A stretch of DNA of 34,379 bases. Source: Fragilaria crotonensis (taxonomy: Eukaryota; Bacillariophyta; Fragilariophyceae; Fragilariales; Fragilariaceae). Where the stretch lies: positions 1 through 34,379 of the forward strand of contig JAKSYS010000661.1 of assembly GCA_022925895.1 (NCBI GenBank), in the 5' to 3' direction. Both the position numbers and the translations under genes were made by a program. The notes beneath the pieces were generated by a model. That model had not been told where the DNA came from, ran no database searches, and saw only the letters and a program-made list of their open reading frames with translations. Shown here one piece after another: positions 1 through 9,553 of this stretch (position 1 is the first letter of the stretch; each line of letters begins with the position of its first letter).

Positions 1-754
1 ACAACTATAGAGAGTGTAGAGTATGGAGTGCACAATCGCAGCACTCCGAGTCTTCTCGAGTCCTACATCCACGAATGGCGACAGAATGTTTTATGCCTCC
101 TGAACTATGAACTATGAAACGATGGATCAACCTCACATGCGATGAAGTACTACTATCTGAGTACTGTTGGAATCTTTGTTAGACATTAAAGGTGGCACTT
201 GATACACGGGATACCACTGGACTGGAAGTTTTCTTTGCAATCGAAACGTGGCGAGCAAACCGGATAACGCCTTGGCGAAAATGATCAATTTGTCAAAGGA
301 TCGAGACGAATGCTGAATCAACTGGCGTCAGCGGCCGTCGTGTCGGCGGACGTTTCGCATTTTGCACAATCAAGAATCAGTTCAATTTCCCCGCCCGCGA
401 GTAGTTTTATGTCTGGAATCACACATCGTAGGGTCGTTGGAAATGTAGAAAGACGAGCGATCAGATGACTCAGCCACCAGAAAACTTGATTGTAAGAATC
501 AACCGTGAGTTCGAATCATATCCGTTCTCGATGTTGGCTGGGATCTGCCCGAAGAAAATTTCATCAGGTTATGCAAAAATGGACGACCAAGCAACTGTTG
601 AAGGCAACCAATGTGCTCTCCAAACCGATGAAAAAATGTGCTAAACTGCATGCCCCTTCCAACTATATCATCAAGAAACATAGCGCAGTATCGGACAAGT
701 CAGACCCCAAGATAGCTATGGAAAGAGCGTAATGAAATCGCTTTTGACAAGAGG
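1..754. other. Gene-poor stretch, no supported gene
   Basis: Short open frames exist on both strands (for example 505-732 + and 133-321 -), but none has a recognisable domain, a biased composition or a conserved partner elsewhere in the window. The opening 60 bases contain runs such as ACTCCGAGT and TCGAGTCCT. These weakly resemble the sequence downstream of the JmjC gene near 9230-9270, so the stretch may be the far end of the decayed duplicate that becomes clear at 755. I see no RNA gene here. Confidence 0.4.
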
Positions 755-1100
755 ATGCGTAGCCGGAAACAAACAGTCGTACAATGGCCATCAGTGATCG
801 CATGCATTTCCTCTTTGTCGACGTTGAGTATGAGAGGTATGCTGGACTACGCTTTGTTGACGTTCGTAAATCGTTCGTGCTCTTTTCTCAACTCCTCAAA
901 TGAACGGCCTCGATGGTCTATCCAAGAAAAGTTGATTGGTTTCTCTCCAAGTCATCGGCTTGGCCTCACTGTTCGTCAAAGATGTTGTCCCTGCCTCCTT
1001 GCCCAGAACCATGGTTGGTGTTTTCATCGCCATCTGCGTTGCCTCCGCACTCTGTGGACCAAGTAGTACAATATGAAGAATTATTCACATGATCCCCATC
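755..1100 (-). pseudogene. Decayed fragment (copy 1) of the JmjC/cupin oxygenase gene
   Basis: The block around 868-1066 aligns with 9758-9945, inside the minus-strand JmjC gene at 9554-11100. Shared landmarks are TTCGTGCTCT, TCAACTCCTCAA, ACGGCCTCG and GGCTTGGCC. After about 1060 it jumps to sequence resembling the 5' end of that gene near 11027-11065 (GAAGAA.TATTCACAT.GATCCC). Roughly 1.1 kb of the parent, including the first metal-binding segment, is therefore missing. No open frame matching the parent survives. Copy 2 at 2837-3755 has the same internal junction, so both fragments probably descend from one already deleted copy. Confidence 0.7.
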
Positions 1101-1199
1101 ATTATGGTTGTTTAGTTCCTGATCATTGCAATGTACTGTACGATCATTTTATCGTAGATTAATTCGAAATAAGACATCTGTTAGCATGCATACGGGTTA

Positions 1200-1450
1200 C
1201 GGGTTACGGGTGTAATGCATTCTACATCTCACTGGACCGGTGTACGGCGTTTTCCAAACTTTGTTTACTGTGTACTGTATGATATGTGGAGAGTTCCGTA
1301 CTGTAGTACAGTATAGTACAATTTTGCAGTACTCAGTACCTGGTACAAGTACTCGAGTACTGTTCGCATTGTTTGTACTACTATGACATATGACGACAAC
1401 TCGTTCCGTATCTCATCGTGTAGACATCATATGAAATACGTGCATATATT
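1200..1450. repeat. Duplicate of the region upstream of CSN2 (pairs with 3780-3970)
   Basis: Landmarks shared in order with 3780-3970 are TTCTACAT, ACTGGA.CGGTGTA, GGAGAGT, a GTAC-rich tract, CGTTC.GTATCTCATCG and GTAGAC. Both copies directly follow a JmjC gene fragment on the same side, so fragment and promoter-like sequence were duplicated together. The stretch 1290-1385 is packed with GTAC palindromes, including a perfect AGTACTCGAGTACT. An 85-codon plus-strand frame (1383-1640) with one hydrophobic segment starts inside this block but has no other support. Confidence 0.55.
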
Positions 1451-1918
1451 CGGGTGCAGGTTGTTTGTTGAAATGGGGACAGGACATTCCATATCATACA
1501 ACCAACAATCAACTCTGTTAGCAATTGGGACATTCATCAATCTCTTGGCATGGGCCATCGGCTCCATGTGTTTTGTATTGTGTGAAACACCTACTGAAGA
1601 AGAAGAAAAGAACCGATTTCATAGCTGTGCTAAAGGATGAATTCTCCTTGGTGGAATATACATGTATTTGTCCTTCCGATGTCAGGAATGTCGCTTGAGG
1701 CTTGAGAATTTTGCGACCTAACTACCAGGTACCGTTTTGCTCGTCTCGTCCCTCCCTGAAGTCATATCGTCGTGCTGTCCAAACTATTGAAAAACGCACT
1801 GATGGCTATTGATGGACTTCCGATGGCTCATGTTATTCAAGACGACATTGACATTGACTAAGCTTTACTTTCAATTTACCTAATTCGATTCGTTGTTGGT
1901 GGGCGGAGGCGAACACGA

Positions 1919-2450
1919 CTACACTTCATCCATTGTGACATTCGATGCGTCACTCCGAGAACTCTTAGTTCCGGTAGAAGAGTAATCCATGGAAGAGTCG
2001 CTTCCAGTCAGCATGTCGACGTTACTGTTCCTGGACATGTCTTTTCCAATTGCCTTCAAGTCACGTATAATTTGCATGGGACCCGCATGAAGGATTGCCA
2101 TAAAGGGAGGCACCACTGTCAACCTCAATGGAGGAGGAACAACAGCGCGGTCCAACATGAACTCAATAATTGCCAATTCATCGCCAATCATGTCCATGAA
2201 ACCTCCAACCTTGGCCCTTTGGAGCTGCCCAATATGGTACATCAGATTTGATTTTGTGTGCTGCTGATTGATTGCCCTCCAGAGCGCCTGGAACACTTCC
2301 TTGACATCTTTGAAAATTAATTTGAACCAACAAGCAACAGCACATTGGTCAGTGAATATGGTCATCACGGAATGATGCAACGGCAGTAAGAACATTGCTC
2401 AGCTCACCGGAGGCTTGAGTTCCTGCGGGAACACGCTGTTCGATTGACAT
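1919..2450 (-). CDS. Hypothetical protein, unrecognised, possibly multi-exon
   Basis: A 158-codon frame ends at 1919. Its middle part reads like ordinary globular protein, with mixed hydrophobic and charged residues (FKLIFKDVKEVFQALWRAIN, then a PPPLRLTVVPPF segment), and it has a Ser/Asp-rich tail ending in MDEV. The first methionine of that frame (2395) sits two codons after an in-frame stop, so it is probably not the true start. An ATG at 2450 opens another frame (MSIEQRVPAGTQ) that runs to the same place and would need a frameshift or small intron near 2365 to join. A basic 78-codon frame at 2553-2789 on the same strand (MSRPMQKRKKG) could be an upstream exon, but splice sites there are weak. 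I recognise no family. There is no duplicate elsewhere in the window. Confidence 0.35.
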
Positions 2451-2836
2451 GATGGTCGACGGTGATTGGAAACAAGATATGTGTCATTTTAGCATAACGT
2501 TGGTTTGACGAGGCACAATTGAACATCACCCAGAGGACATGGCAAGAATCAGCTATGCGTCAACTGACTTTTCCATGTCGCAACTGACCTTTGCCTGGTG
2601 TTGTCGTCGTCTTCGACTACTCCTTGACGGCGTCTTTTGAAATGTGTTGGATCCTCCGATCGCCATTGGATCCTGCAATGTGCTGCTGAGTGTTGCGGCT
2701 TCATCCTCGCGAATGGTATCAAGAGTGCTGGCATGCCGAGTTGTTGCGTTCATGGCACCTTTCTTGCGTTTCTGCATTGGGCGAGACATTTTTTTTATGA
2801 ATTCCAATCTCGTACTCGAGTGGTACATGATGGTTG

Positions 2837-3755
2837 ATGCTCCATTATTTAACAATGAATCAACTGTTCCATTTGAAATGGAGTCTCCCCAAAAGAGGTA
2901 TTGGGAGTCTTATGGTGGATCGGTTCGTCCATACATAAGCAACTATGACACTAGAGTAAAGTACCGGTGCCTAGAGTGTATACTAGAAACACTCCGAGTA
3001 CGTCCTCTAGTGTAATGTTGTATACGATAAGCCACCACATTCATGGGAAGCCGCTAGTAGTCATCTTCTTTCTTCATGTTTCACTGCTTTTCATGGATAA
3101 CATCTTGCGTCAAGCATGAAAGTACAAAATGTTGCGACACGAATCACCATTTGGCAAGCGCCCAGCCATAGGCTGGTCGTTGCTGTGACAATGAACCAAA
3201 AAATATCCATCAAAGAAATGAAGCAATGCTCCTCGTCGCGCGAGATGCCAATTGTTCACGCGTCGGAATGAACCAAGCGCCTCGATCAAGGGAGTGGGAA
3301 TCATTAGATAGCCCCGCACAGCACGAACGCATTGTTGTCAGTATCTATGGTGGGCAGCAATTGAAGTCAATTGAAGTCATCGAACCTTGTCCGGTGGGGC
3401 GAGGATGGAACCAGAAGCTGAGAGCCATGATGCTGTGATAATAATGATCCTTTGTAGATTGACTGGTAACTTTATGGCACTAACCGGTCGATGCGAGAAA
3501 AATTGTTGGGTTTACTCACCGGCGAGTCATGGGTTCCTTGGCCACACATTTTCAAAAGTCGTTGTCCCTGCTGGCTCCTTGCCCAGAACTCATGGTTGTC
3601 ATTCGTCGCCATTTGTGTTGCTTTCACTCTCTGGACCAAGTACAATGCGAAGAATTCTTCTGTATACAATCCCATCATCGTTGTCGCTCGTTGGATCTCC
3701 GCTCCATTATCTTTCTTTGTGTATACATGATACGATGTAGACGACTCCAAGATTC
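2837..3755 (-). pseudogene. Decayed copy 2 of the JmjC gene 3' half and its downstream flank
   Basis: This block aligns over about 800 bp with 9126-9950. The flank portion (2837-3225) shares AACAATGAATCAACTG, AGAGGTATTGGGAGTCTTAT, GGATCGGTTCGTC and CCTCTAGTGTAATG. The coding portion (about 3226-3650) shares TCCTTTGTAGATTGACT, TTGTTGGGTTT and GGCCACACATTT. Read on the minus strand it still gives KPNNFSRID, which matches the parent protein just before its C-terminal segment. The segment holding the second metal-binding histidine is badly eroded. From about 3640 it jumps to sequence like the 5' end of the parent (GCGAAGAATTC.TC), the same internal deletion as copy 1. No product is expected. Confidence 0.75.
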
Positions 3756-3779
3756 ATAGATATGTCTGGGGACTGGGGA

Positions 3780-4102
3780 CACACGGAGTCCTGTCTTCTA
3801 CATTTTACTGGAACGGTGTATGTGCATGTACGGTGTATGGAGAGTGTAGAGTTCACGTACTGTACAAGTTGCAGCAAGTACTGTACCTGGTACTGTACGT
3901 CTGGTTTGTATCCATGGGAGCACACGAGCACACCTTCGTTCAGTATCTCATCGCGTAGACTATGCATACATACTCGAGTACTACATAGGGTAGAATCCGG
4001 TCCTGGTTGTTGCTTACCATGCGCGACAGGAACACAATCCACACACACAAGATCATCGAGTTGTTGTTAATCATCAAGACACAATAGTAATCCTTCATCA
4101 TC
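3780..4102 (+). promoter_or_regulatory. Upstream region of CSN2 with GTAC palindrome cluster
   Basis: The stretch directly upstream of the CSN2 start contains many GTAC tetramers (GTACTGTACAAG, AAGTACTGTACC, GGTACTGTACGT, ACTCGAGTACTAC) between about 3855 and 3985. Similar clusters sit upstream of other genes in the window. No TATA box is obvious. Whether the cluster is a protein-binding site, a hairpin former or just a repeat cannot be decided here. Confidence 0.4.
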
Positions 4103-5548
4103 ATGTCTGACGACGACGACGACGAAGAGGAATACGAGTACGAGTATGATGATGAACAGGATGAAGAGATGGAAGATAAGTTTGAATACACGGACGAGGA
4201 AGAAGAGGCGGACGATGGTGAAATCAAAATGGAAAATGATTATTACAATGCCAAGGGCTTACGAGACACCAATGTCACCGAGGCGATTCAGGCATTCGAA
4301 AAGGTCATTGCTACCGACAGTCAGAGTGAACAAGTCAATTCTCAAGGAAAGAAGTATGGACAATGGTCCTTCAAAGCTATGAAACAGCTCATCAAGCTTC
4401 ATTTGCGAACTGGAAATTCAAGTGAGATTCTGCGTCATTATGAACGTTTGATGGAATGCATTTCGGAAGGAACTATCAGTCCGAACGCTGTAGAAAGGGA
4501 ATCAATGGTATGTTGGACAGAATCTCGTCCATTCTGCAAGGAACTCTTCGTCAAGGGTTCAAGATCCACGCAACCTTGCCAGTGAAATATACGAACGTAC
4601 CATCAAGTTCTTTGAACCCAAGAGGGGCCCTTTCCAAACGATCGATTGTGGTTCAAGACAAATCTCAAGTATGGTCAACTCTTGTACGAAACGAATGAAA
4701 CAGGAAAACTTCAATTGGTATTGCAAGATCTCAAGAACACTCAATTTTCAGAATCCAGCAGTTCATCGACTCATTTGATGGAAATTTACGCACTTCAGAT
4801 TCAGCTCTACTCACGCCAGAAGGATAACAAGGAGCTGCGCAAAATATTTGAGAAGGCGCTCGCGGTCCGCGGTGGTATTCCCCATCCTCGCACTCTTGCC
4901 TTGATCCAAGAACTGGGAGGTAAGATGCATCTGGCAGCCAGAGAGTACGAGGCGGCAGGCAAGACGTTCTTTCAGGCATTCAAATCGTACGATGAAGCTG
5001 GAGATCCGAGTCGATTGAGATGTCTCAAGTACTTGGTCATGGCGAGTATGCTTCATTCCTCCTCCATTAACCCATTCGATTCTCAAGAAGCGCGACCGTA
5101 TCGCGATGATCCTGAAATCGTTGCCATGACGAATCTTGTACAAGCGTTTCATAGTAATGAGATTCAGGCGTTTGAAAAAATATTGCGAGAGAATCAAGGT
5201 CGAATCATGGAGGATGAGTTTGTGCGAGAGCACGTGGAAGACCTGCTTCGGACCATTCGCCGTCAAGTCCTACGACGCGTCATTCAACCATACACTCGTA
5301 TTTCCTTGGAAGCCATTTCGAAGGAGTTGAATGACATTTCAGTGCGGGATGTCGAGTCCCTTCTCGTCGGTCTTATTCTGGATGGGAAATTGGACGGCGA
5401 GATTGATCAAGTGGATGGGGTGTTGTTGTTGAAAGGTACTTCCTCGAAGAATGCTGTCATTTCGAACCAGATTGAAGTTTGCGATGCGCTCGATCAGATG
5501 GCGACGGCGTTGGAGGCGTCTCGAACTTCATCACAGGCAACCGGTTGA
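4103..5548 (+). CDS. CSN2: COP9 signalosome complex subunit 2 (CSN2), frameshifted
   Basis: CSN2 is a scaffold subunit of the COP9 signalosome, which removes NEDD8 from cullin-RING ubiquitin ligases. The protein starts with an Asp/Glu/Tyr-rich tail, as in other CSN2 proteins, then ENDYYNAKGL (compare ENQYYNSKAL in animals). It continues through helical repeats (WFKTNLKYGQL, HLMEIYALQIQLYS, IPHPRTLALIQELGGKMHL, CLKYLVMASML, INPFDSQEARPY) into the C-terminal PCI/winged-helix part (IQPYTRISLEAISKELN, VESLLVGLILDGKLDGEIDQ). The frame is lost three times between about 4490 and 4640. Each step fits one missing base, the first in GAAAGGG. Restoring three bases gives about 482 residues, against 443 in human. 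The ATG at 4103 fits the family's acidic start. A decayed gene is possible, but the rest is well conserved. Confidence 0.93.
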
Positions 5549-6730
5549 AGGAGACTAATCAAGGGGCCATGAGGTATTACCAATGTCGCAGCTCATTAGT
5601 GTGCCTATCGCTGCCATGTGGCTGGATGCAGGAAAAAGACGTTTTGGATGCCCGTGTAGCTCGTTTTGGATGATAGGAATATACATGTATATTTAGTATT
5701 ATTTGACTCAACGCATGGAGCGATTCGTTGTTTTACTGTGTCATCACTTACGCGATGCATTCATCAGCATCAAATGAGATTTGAATGCAGGGAGCATTAA
5801 AAAAACTAGAACTCAATCTACCGTACTACCGCAATGCCCAAGACGAGAAGACATTCGACCCGCATGCAGGGAGCATAGTGCACCCAGGCCCAACAACAAA
5901 GAGGATATAGTAGAGGCTTCCTTTGTTCTGCATCATTTACCATGATGCGGTTCGTACCAAATTGCAACATCTATTTCTACCGTAGTTGTGTCAAAGGCAA
6001 CCAATACTTCATTTTCATCGGTCGTCAAGTCTTTGCAGTATTTTTTTTCAAATGCATATCATGTCGTATGTATGATAGCATCAACTTATGTGAAGGTACT
6101 CCAGTACAATTCAATTACAGTACAAGTACCGTAGTCATTTCGCAGCATTCCAGAAACATGTCATGTACTACCGGTAGTACCATATATGACGTATGCATAT
6201 GATTGATCCGTAATATTGTACTGTAGCATTCTTTTACTGAAGTGCTCCGGTATTGTTGTACCAGGATCACTGTAGAGCAAATACTTCATACGTCATATTT
6301 CATATTCATACGGACGGGGCATTATGTGCATCCTTCTCAGCTCATGCGCCTATATGAATACACGAACAACAAACCAAGTTTAGGATTTTTCGATTTCAGT
6401 CTTGTGTCTTGTCGACAGAGTAATAACTAATAACCGTAATAACTCGAGCAATGAACCGACATCGTAAGGAAGACGACAACGTCATCGAGTACCGCTTGCT
6501 GCCCGCATGCGCTTGCTAAAACTCAGTTGTATTCATACTTGTGCTTTGATCTACTTTGATAGTAGTACTTGTACCAGAGAACTGAACTTGGAGGATTGAG
6601 AGTATACGAGGAATAGAAACGATATGACGAATGCACATTAGCGTGTATATATACGTATATGACATACGCACATGCTGTGCCCTTTTTCTCGTTGTTGGAA
6701 GATGACAAATATCAGGTTTCTGTGTATGTG
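5549..6730. other. Intergenic region, no supported gene
   Basis: This stretch separates CSN2 from the Hint gene and its upstream inverted repeat. It is AT-rich with several GTAC palindromes at 6105-6180, for example ACTACCGGTAGTACC. Open frames at 5942-6202 and 6242-6430 have low-complexity, atypical translations and no family resemblance, so they are not called. No tRNA or repeat array is visible. Confidence 0.5.
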
Positions 6731-6883
6731 CGATTAGGTTTCACCAATTTGACGTCAACGCCCACGTCACAGTACTGATGTCTTCACGTTCAACGTACTG
6801 ACATACAGTACTACAGTAAGACAGTAACATACTGAGAGCGTCCTGATTGGTAAGCGCTGACGTCAAATGGTGAAACCTAATCG
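6731..6883. repeat. 153-bp element with 30-bp terminal inverted repeats, each containing TGACGTCA
   Basis: The left arm 6731-6761 (CGATTAGGTTTCACC then AATTTGACGTCA) is the near-perfect reverse complement of the right arm 6854-6883 (TGACGTCAAATGG then TGAAACCTAATCG). There is one 1-base indel and one mismatch in about 30 bp. The spacer of about 90 bp carries further ACGTCA and AGTACT motifs. The structure fits a miniature inverted-repeat transposable element (MITE), but I see no convincing target duplication. Each arm holds a full palindromic bZIP/CRE-type site. The element lies about 265 bp upstream of the Hint gene start, so it could also act as a regulatory element. Confidence 0.65.
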
Positions 6884-7148
6884 GATCTGGTTTATGAGTT
6901 CCAGAACCCAATTTTTAACAATGGGAAACAAATTTGTGGCGGGCTACCGTTATCGAACGTTACAGATTTGTGTAGTAGTGCTTGAAAAATGTGTTTTTGT
7001 GTTTTCATTCGTTCAAGAACGCAGAGTACGGTAGCAGATGTCTGATCCATGAGACGTCGTTGCGTACCTGGCATATTAGTACTCATGCTGCGCTGGGGAG
7101 AAGATTCTCACAATACACATTCCTCGACTCTCCTAAGGTTCAGCTGCC

Positions 7149-8851
7149 ATGAAGCTCTCTGTTCTCCTCGTCATCCTTGGCGTTGCTGTTGAAGGTCTCG
7201 ACATCACTGTCGAAGATGCTGTTTCTATTGTCGAGGACTCGAGTTCCGTTAACTTCGAGACCACAACTGGCAGCACAACTGAAGGTTTCCTCGCTGTCGA
7301 GATCGAGGATCCAGTTCTGTTCTCACGAGGAAGAATTCCGGCACTGTAATCAACGTGGCCTCAAGGCGACTGGCAAAGCAAATCAAGCGTAAGCGCAGAT
7401 AAAACCGCATAGTCCCGCACCAACAGCTGTATCTACCGCCAAACCTTCTGCCCGCAAATCAAGCACAAGCGCAAGGTAAAACCAACTGCAGCACCAACCT
7501 CCACCAACCGCCACCAACCGCCACACCAACCGCAGCACCTACATCAGCACCTACATCAGCACCTACATCAGCACCTACATCAGCACCTACATCAGCACCA
7601 CATCAGCACCTACATCAGCACCTACATCAGCACCTACATCAGCACCTACATCAGCACCTACATCAGCACCTACATCAGTACCAACCGCCGCACAACCGCA
7701 GCACCAACCGCAGCACCAACCGCAGCACCAACCGCAGCACCAACCGCAGCACCAACCGCAGCACCAACCGCCGCACCAACCGCAGCACCAACCGCAGCAC
7801 CAACCGCCGCACCAACCGCAGCACCAACCGCAGCACCAACCGCAGCACCAACCGCAGCACCAACCGCAGCACCAACCGCAGCACCCCGCAGCACCTACAT
7901 CAGCACCTTCATCAGCACCTACATCAGCGCCCCATCAGCGCCTACATCAGCGCCTACATCAGCGCCTACATCAGCGCCTACATCAGCACCACCGCACCAA
8001 CCGCAGCACCAACTTCCGAACCAACCTGCTTCTCTGGTGACGCAATCGTCACGGTCCACGGGAAGGGTCACGTGAGAATGAGGGATGTCAAGATTGGAGA
8101 CCGTGTTCTTGGGATGGGTGGGAATTTCATGCTGTCTACGCTTTCGTACATTGGTCAATTGATGCATCCCTGTGTATATCCGTCTCCATACAAATGGTAC
8201 CTCAGCTCCACTCGAGATCTCGTCGCGTCATTTTGTGTTTCGCTTCGATCAACAGGAAGTTCCTGCGGTGCCTGCATTCTTAAAGGTTGGTGATGTCCTT
8301 CTTGGCGCGGATTCCACTCAGGGCGCGCGTGAGATTATCAAGATTGATACTGTCATGAAGGATTCTATGCACCACTCACCTCTGATGGTACTATTGTTGT
8401 CAATGGAGTCGTTGCCTCAAGCTACGCGTTACCGCAATCTCACTCCTCGTCGAGGACCCATGATTATGTGTATTTGTGGGAAAACACAAGATCATGTCAA
8501 TCAATGCGTTTAGTCATATTCGACACAGTCCCCTCCGCCTTGCTTCTCTAGGAATTTCGCCATGGTTTGGCACGCTGGCGGATAAGGAACGAAGGATTTC
8601 CTTTCCTAGCTTACAAATATCCGGCACGTGGATGCATTCCAGCACTCATGGCTTCGGCGTTGTGGCATTGGAACTGTGCTCTTTTGTGCCTTGTGTGGGT
8701 TTTCTTTCTTTGCTATTTGTTCGAGTGTATCGTCGGACCAGTCATGGGTCCAACTGTCATGGCTTTGGTCATCCTCGCATCCGTGGTGACATTCAAGAAG
8801 CAGCGCCAGACCAGGACCGCCGGCGGTATTGTGAAGCTGAAAATCCATTAG
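7149..8851 (+). CDS. Secreted/membrane protein with Pro/Thr/Ala repeats and Hedgehog-type Hint domain, frameshifted
   Basis: Hint domains cleave their own polypeptide at an N-terminal Cys; in Hedgehog proteins this couples to a sterol. The gene starts with a signal peptide (MKLSVLLVILGVAVEG), runs through an acidic Thr/Ser-rich part and then 12-bp repeats giving APTA/APTS units (about 7500-8005). The Hint domain begins at Cys codon 8027 (CFSGDAIVTVHG, then MRDVKIGDRVLG). It continues with VYAFVHWSID and YIRLHTNGTS, then SSRHFVFRF (the TxxH motif with Ser for Thr), FLKVGDVLLGA, and YAPLTSDGTIVVNG with VVASSYA, a Hedgehog signature. Two hydrophobic segments follow (ALLCLVWVFFLCYLFECIVG and VMALVILASVVTF), so the C-terminus is likely in a membrane. 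The frame changes at least five times (after 8115, 8165 and 8360, and near 8500 and 8560). The first three each fit one missing base. Confidence 0.8.
7500..8005 (+). repeat. Coding minisatellite of 12-bp units (PTAA and PTSA repeats)
   Basis: Two unit families are arranged in blocks. A CCTACATCAGCA block (about 7537-7680) is followed by a CCAACCGCAGCA block (about 7681-7885, with some CCGCCGCA variants), then by more CCTACATCAGCA/GCG units (about 7890-7985). Units are multiples of three, so copy-number change keeps the frame and gives Pro-Thr-Ala-Ala or Pro-Thr-Ser-Ala. A few units are short by one to three bases (for example CACCACATCAGC near 7600), and some of these break the frame. The resulting stalk is probably extended and O-glycosylatable. 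The long minus-strand VGAA and RLVL frames over this tract are shadows of the repeat. Confidence 0.9.
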
Positions 8852-9125
8852 GGTGTTGCTGCGCTGATGTACAAGAACCAGGCATACACGCCATACTCCG
8901 AGTACTTCGATGAACATTAGGTAGTAGTATATTGGAATTGTTCTTCTCGTCTGTGCCGTTAAAGTCGTATGTCGTATCGACGTGTTGTCCAAATTTCTGA
9001 ACGACCAAATCAAGGCAGGTCAATCCGAAAGGAAACTATGCATGCAACGATCATATACCAGATTGCCAAACTAGAACAAGACTACCAGGGTTAACTTACT
9101 ATTGGGCCTAGTTTTACTCGTCTTT

Positions 9126-9553
9126 GCTCCATCATTTGACAATGAATCAACTGCTACGTGCGAAATGGAGCCTCTCCGAAAGAGGTATTGGGAGTCTTAT
9201 CGTGGATCGGTTCGTCGATACACAACTGGAGTAGACTCCGAGGGCGTTGAGATCTTGTCGAGTCCTCTAGTGTAATGTCGTATACTATAAGCCACCACAT
9301 TAATGGGAAGGCGCTGTTGGTCATATTCCTCATTGTATTTGTCACCGCTTTTCATGGACGTATCATGCGTAAAGCATGAGCTGGAAAGTACAAAACTTCC
9401 GACACGTCACCATTCTGCAAGTGCCGATGGTCGTCGCCGTGACAATGAACAAACAAATAAAATAGCGACGTTCCTCGTCGCGAGACTCCATCGTTCGTGT
9501 GTCGGAACGAGCCAAGAGTGCGCCTTAGTATACAATCTATCAACGAATCGTTG
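9126..9553. repeat. Flank downstream of the JmjC gene, duplicated at 2837-3225
   Basis: This stretch beyond the stop codon of the minus-strand JmjC gene is shared with 2837-3225 at high similarity over hundreds of bases. That shows the duplicated unit extended past the gene. No open frame in it is conserved between the copies. It may hold the 3' UTR of the oxygenase. Confidence 0.6.

Noticed and set aside
4508-4540. Possible 33-bp intron in CSN2 (GTATGT donor, CAAG acceptor)
   Set aside because: The enclosed sequence translates as GMLDRISS, which continues the match to other CSN2 proteins, so it is exon with nearby frame losses.
5942-6202. 86-codon frame between CSN2 and the Hint gene
   Set aside because: No family resemblance, repeat-rich with GTAC palindromes, and no sign of conserved coding.
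7670-7894. Long minus-strand frames made of VGAA or RLVL repeats
   Set aside because: They are the antisense readings of the 12-bp minisatellite inside the plus-strand Hint gene.
8852-9125. Possible terminal exon or gene after the Hint gene
   Set aside because: Short frames only, no conserved motif; probably 3' UTR and intergenic sequence.
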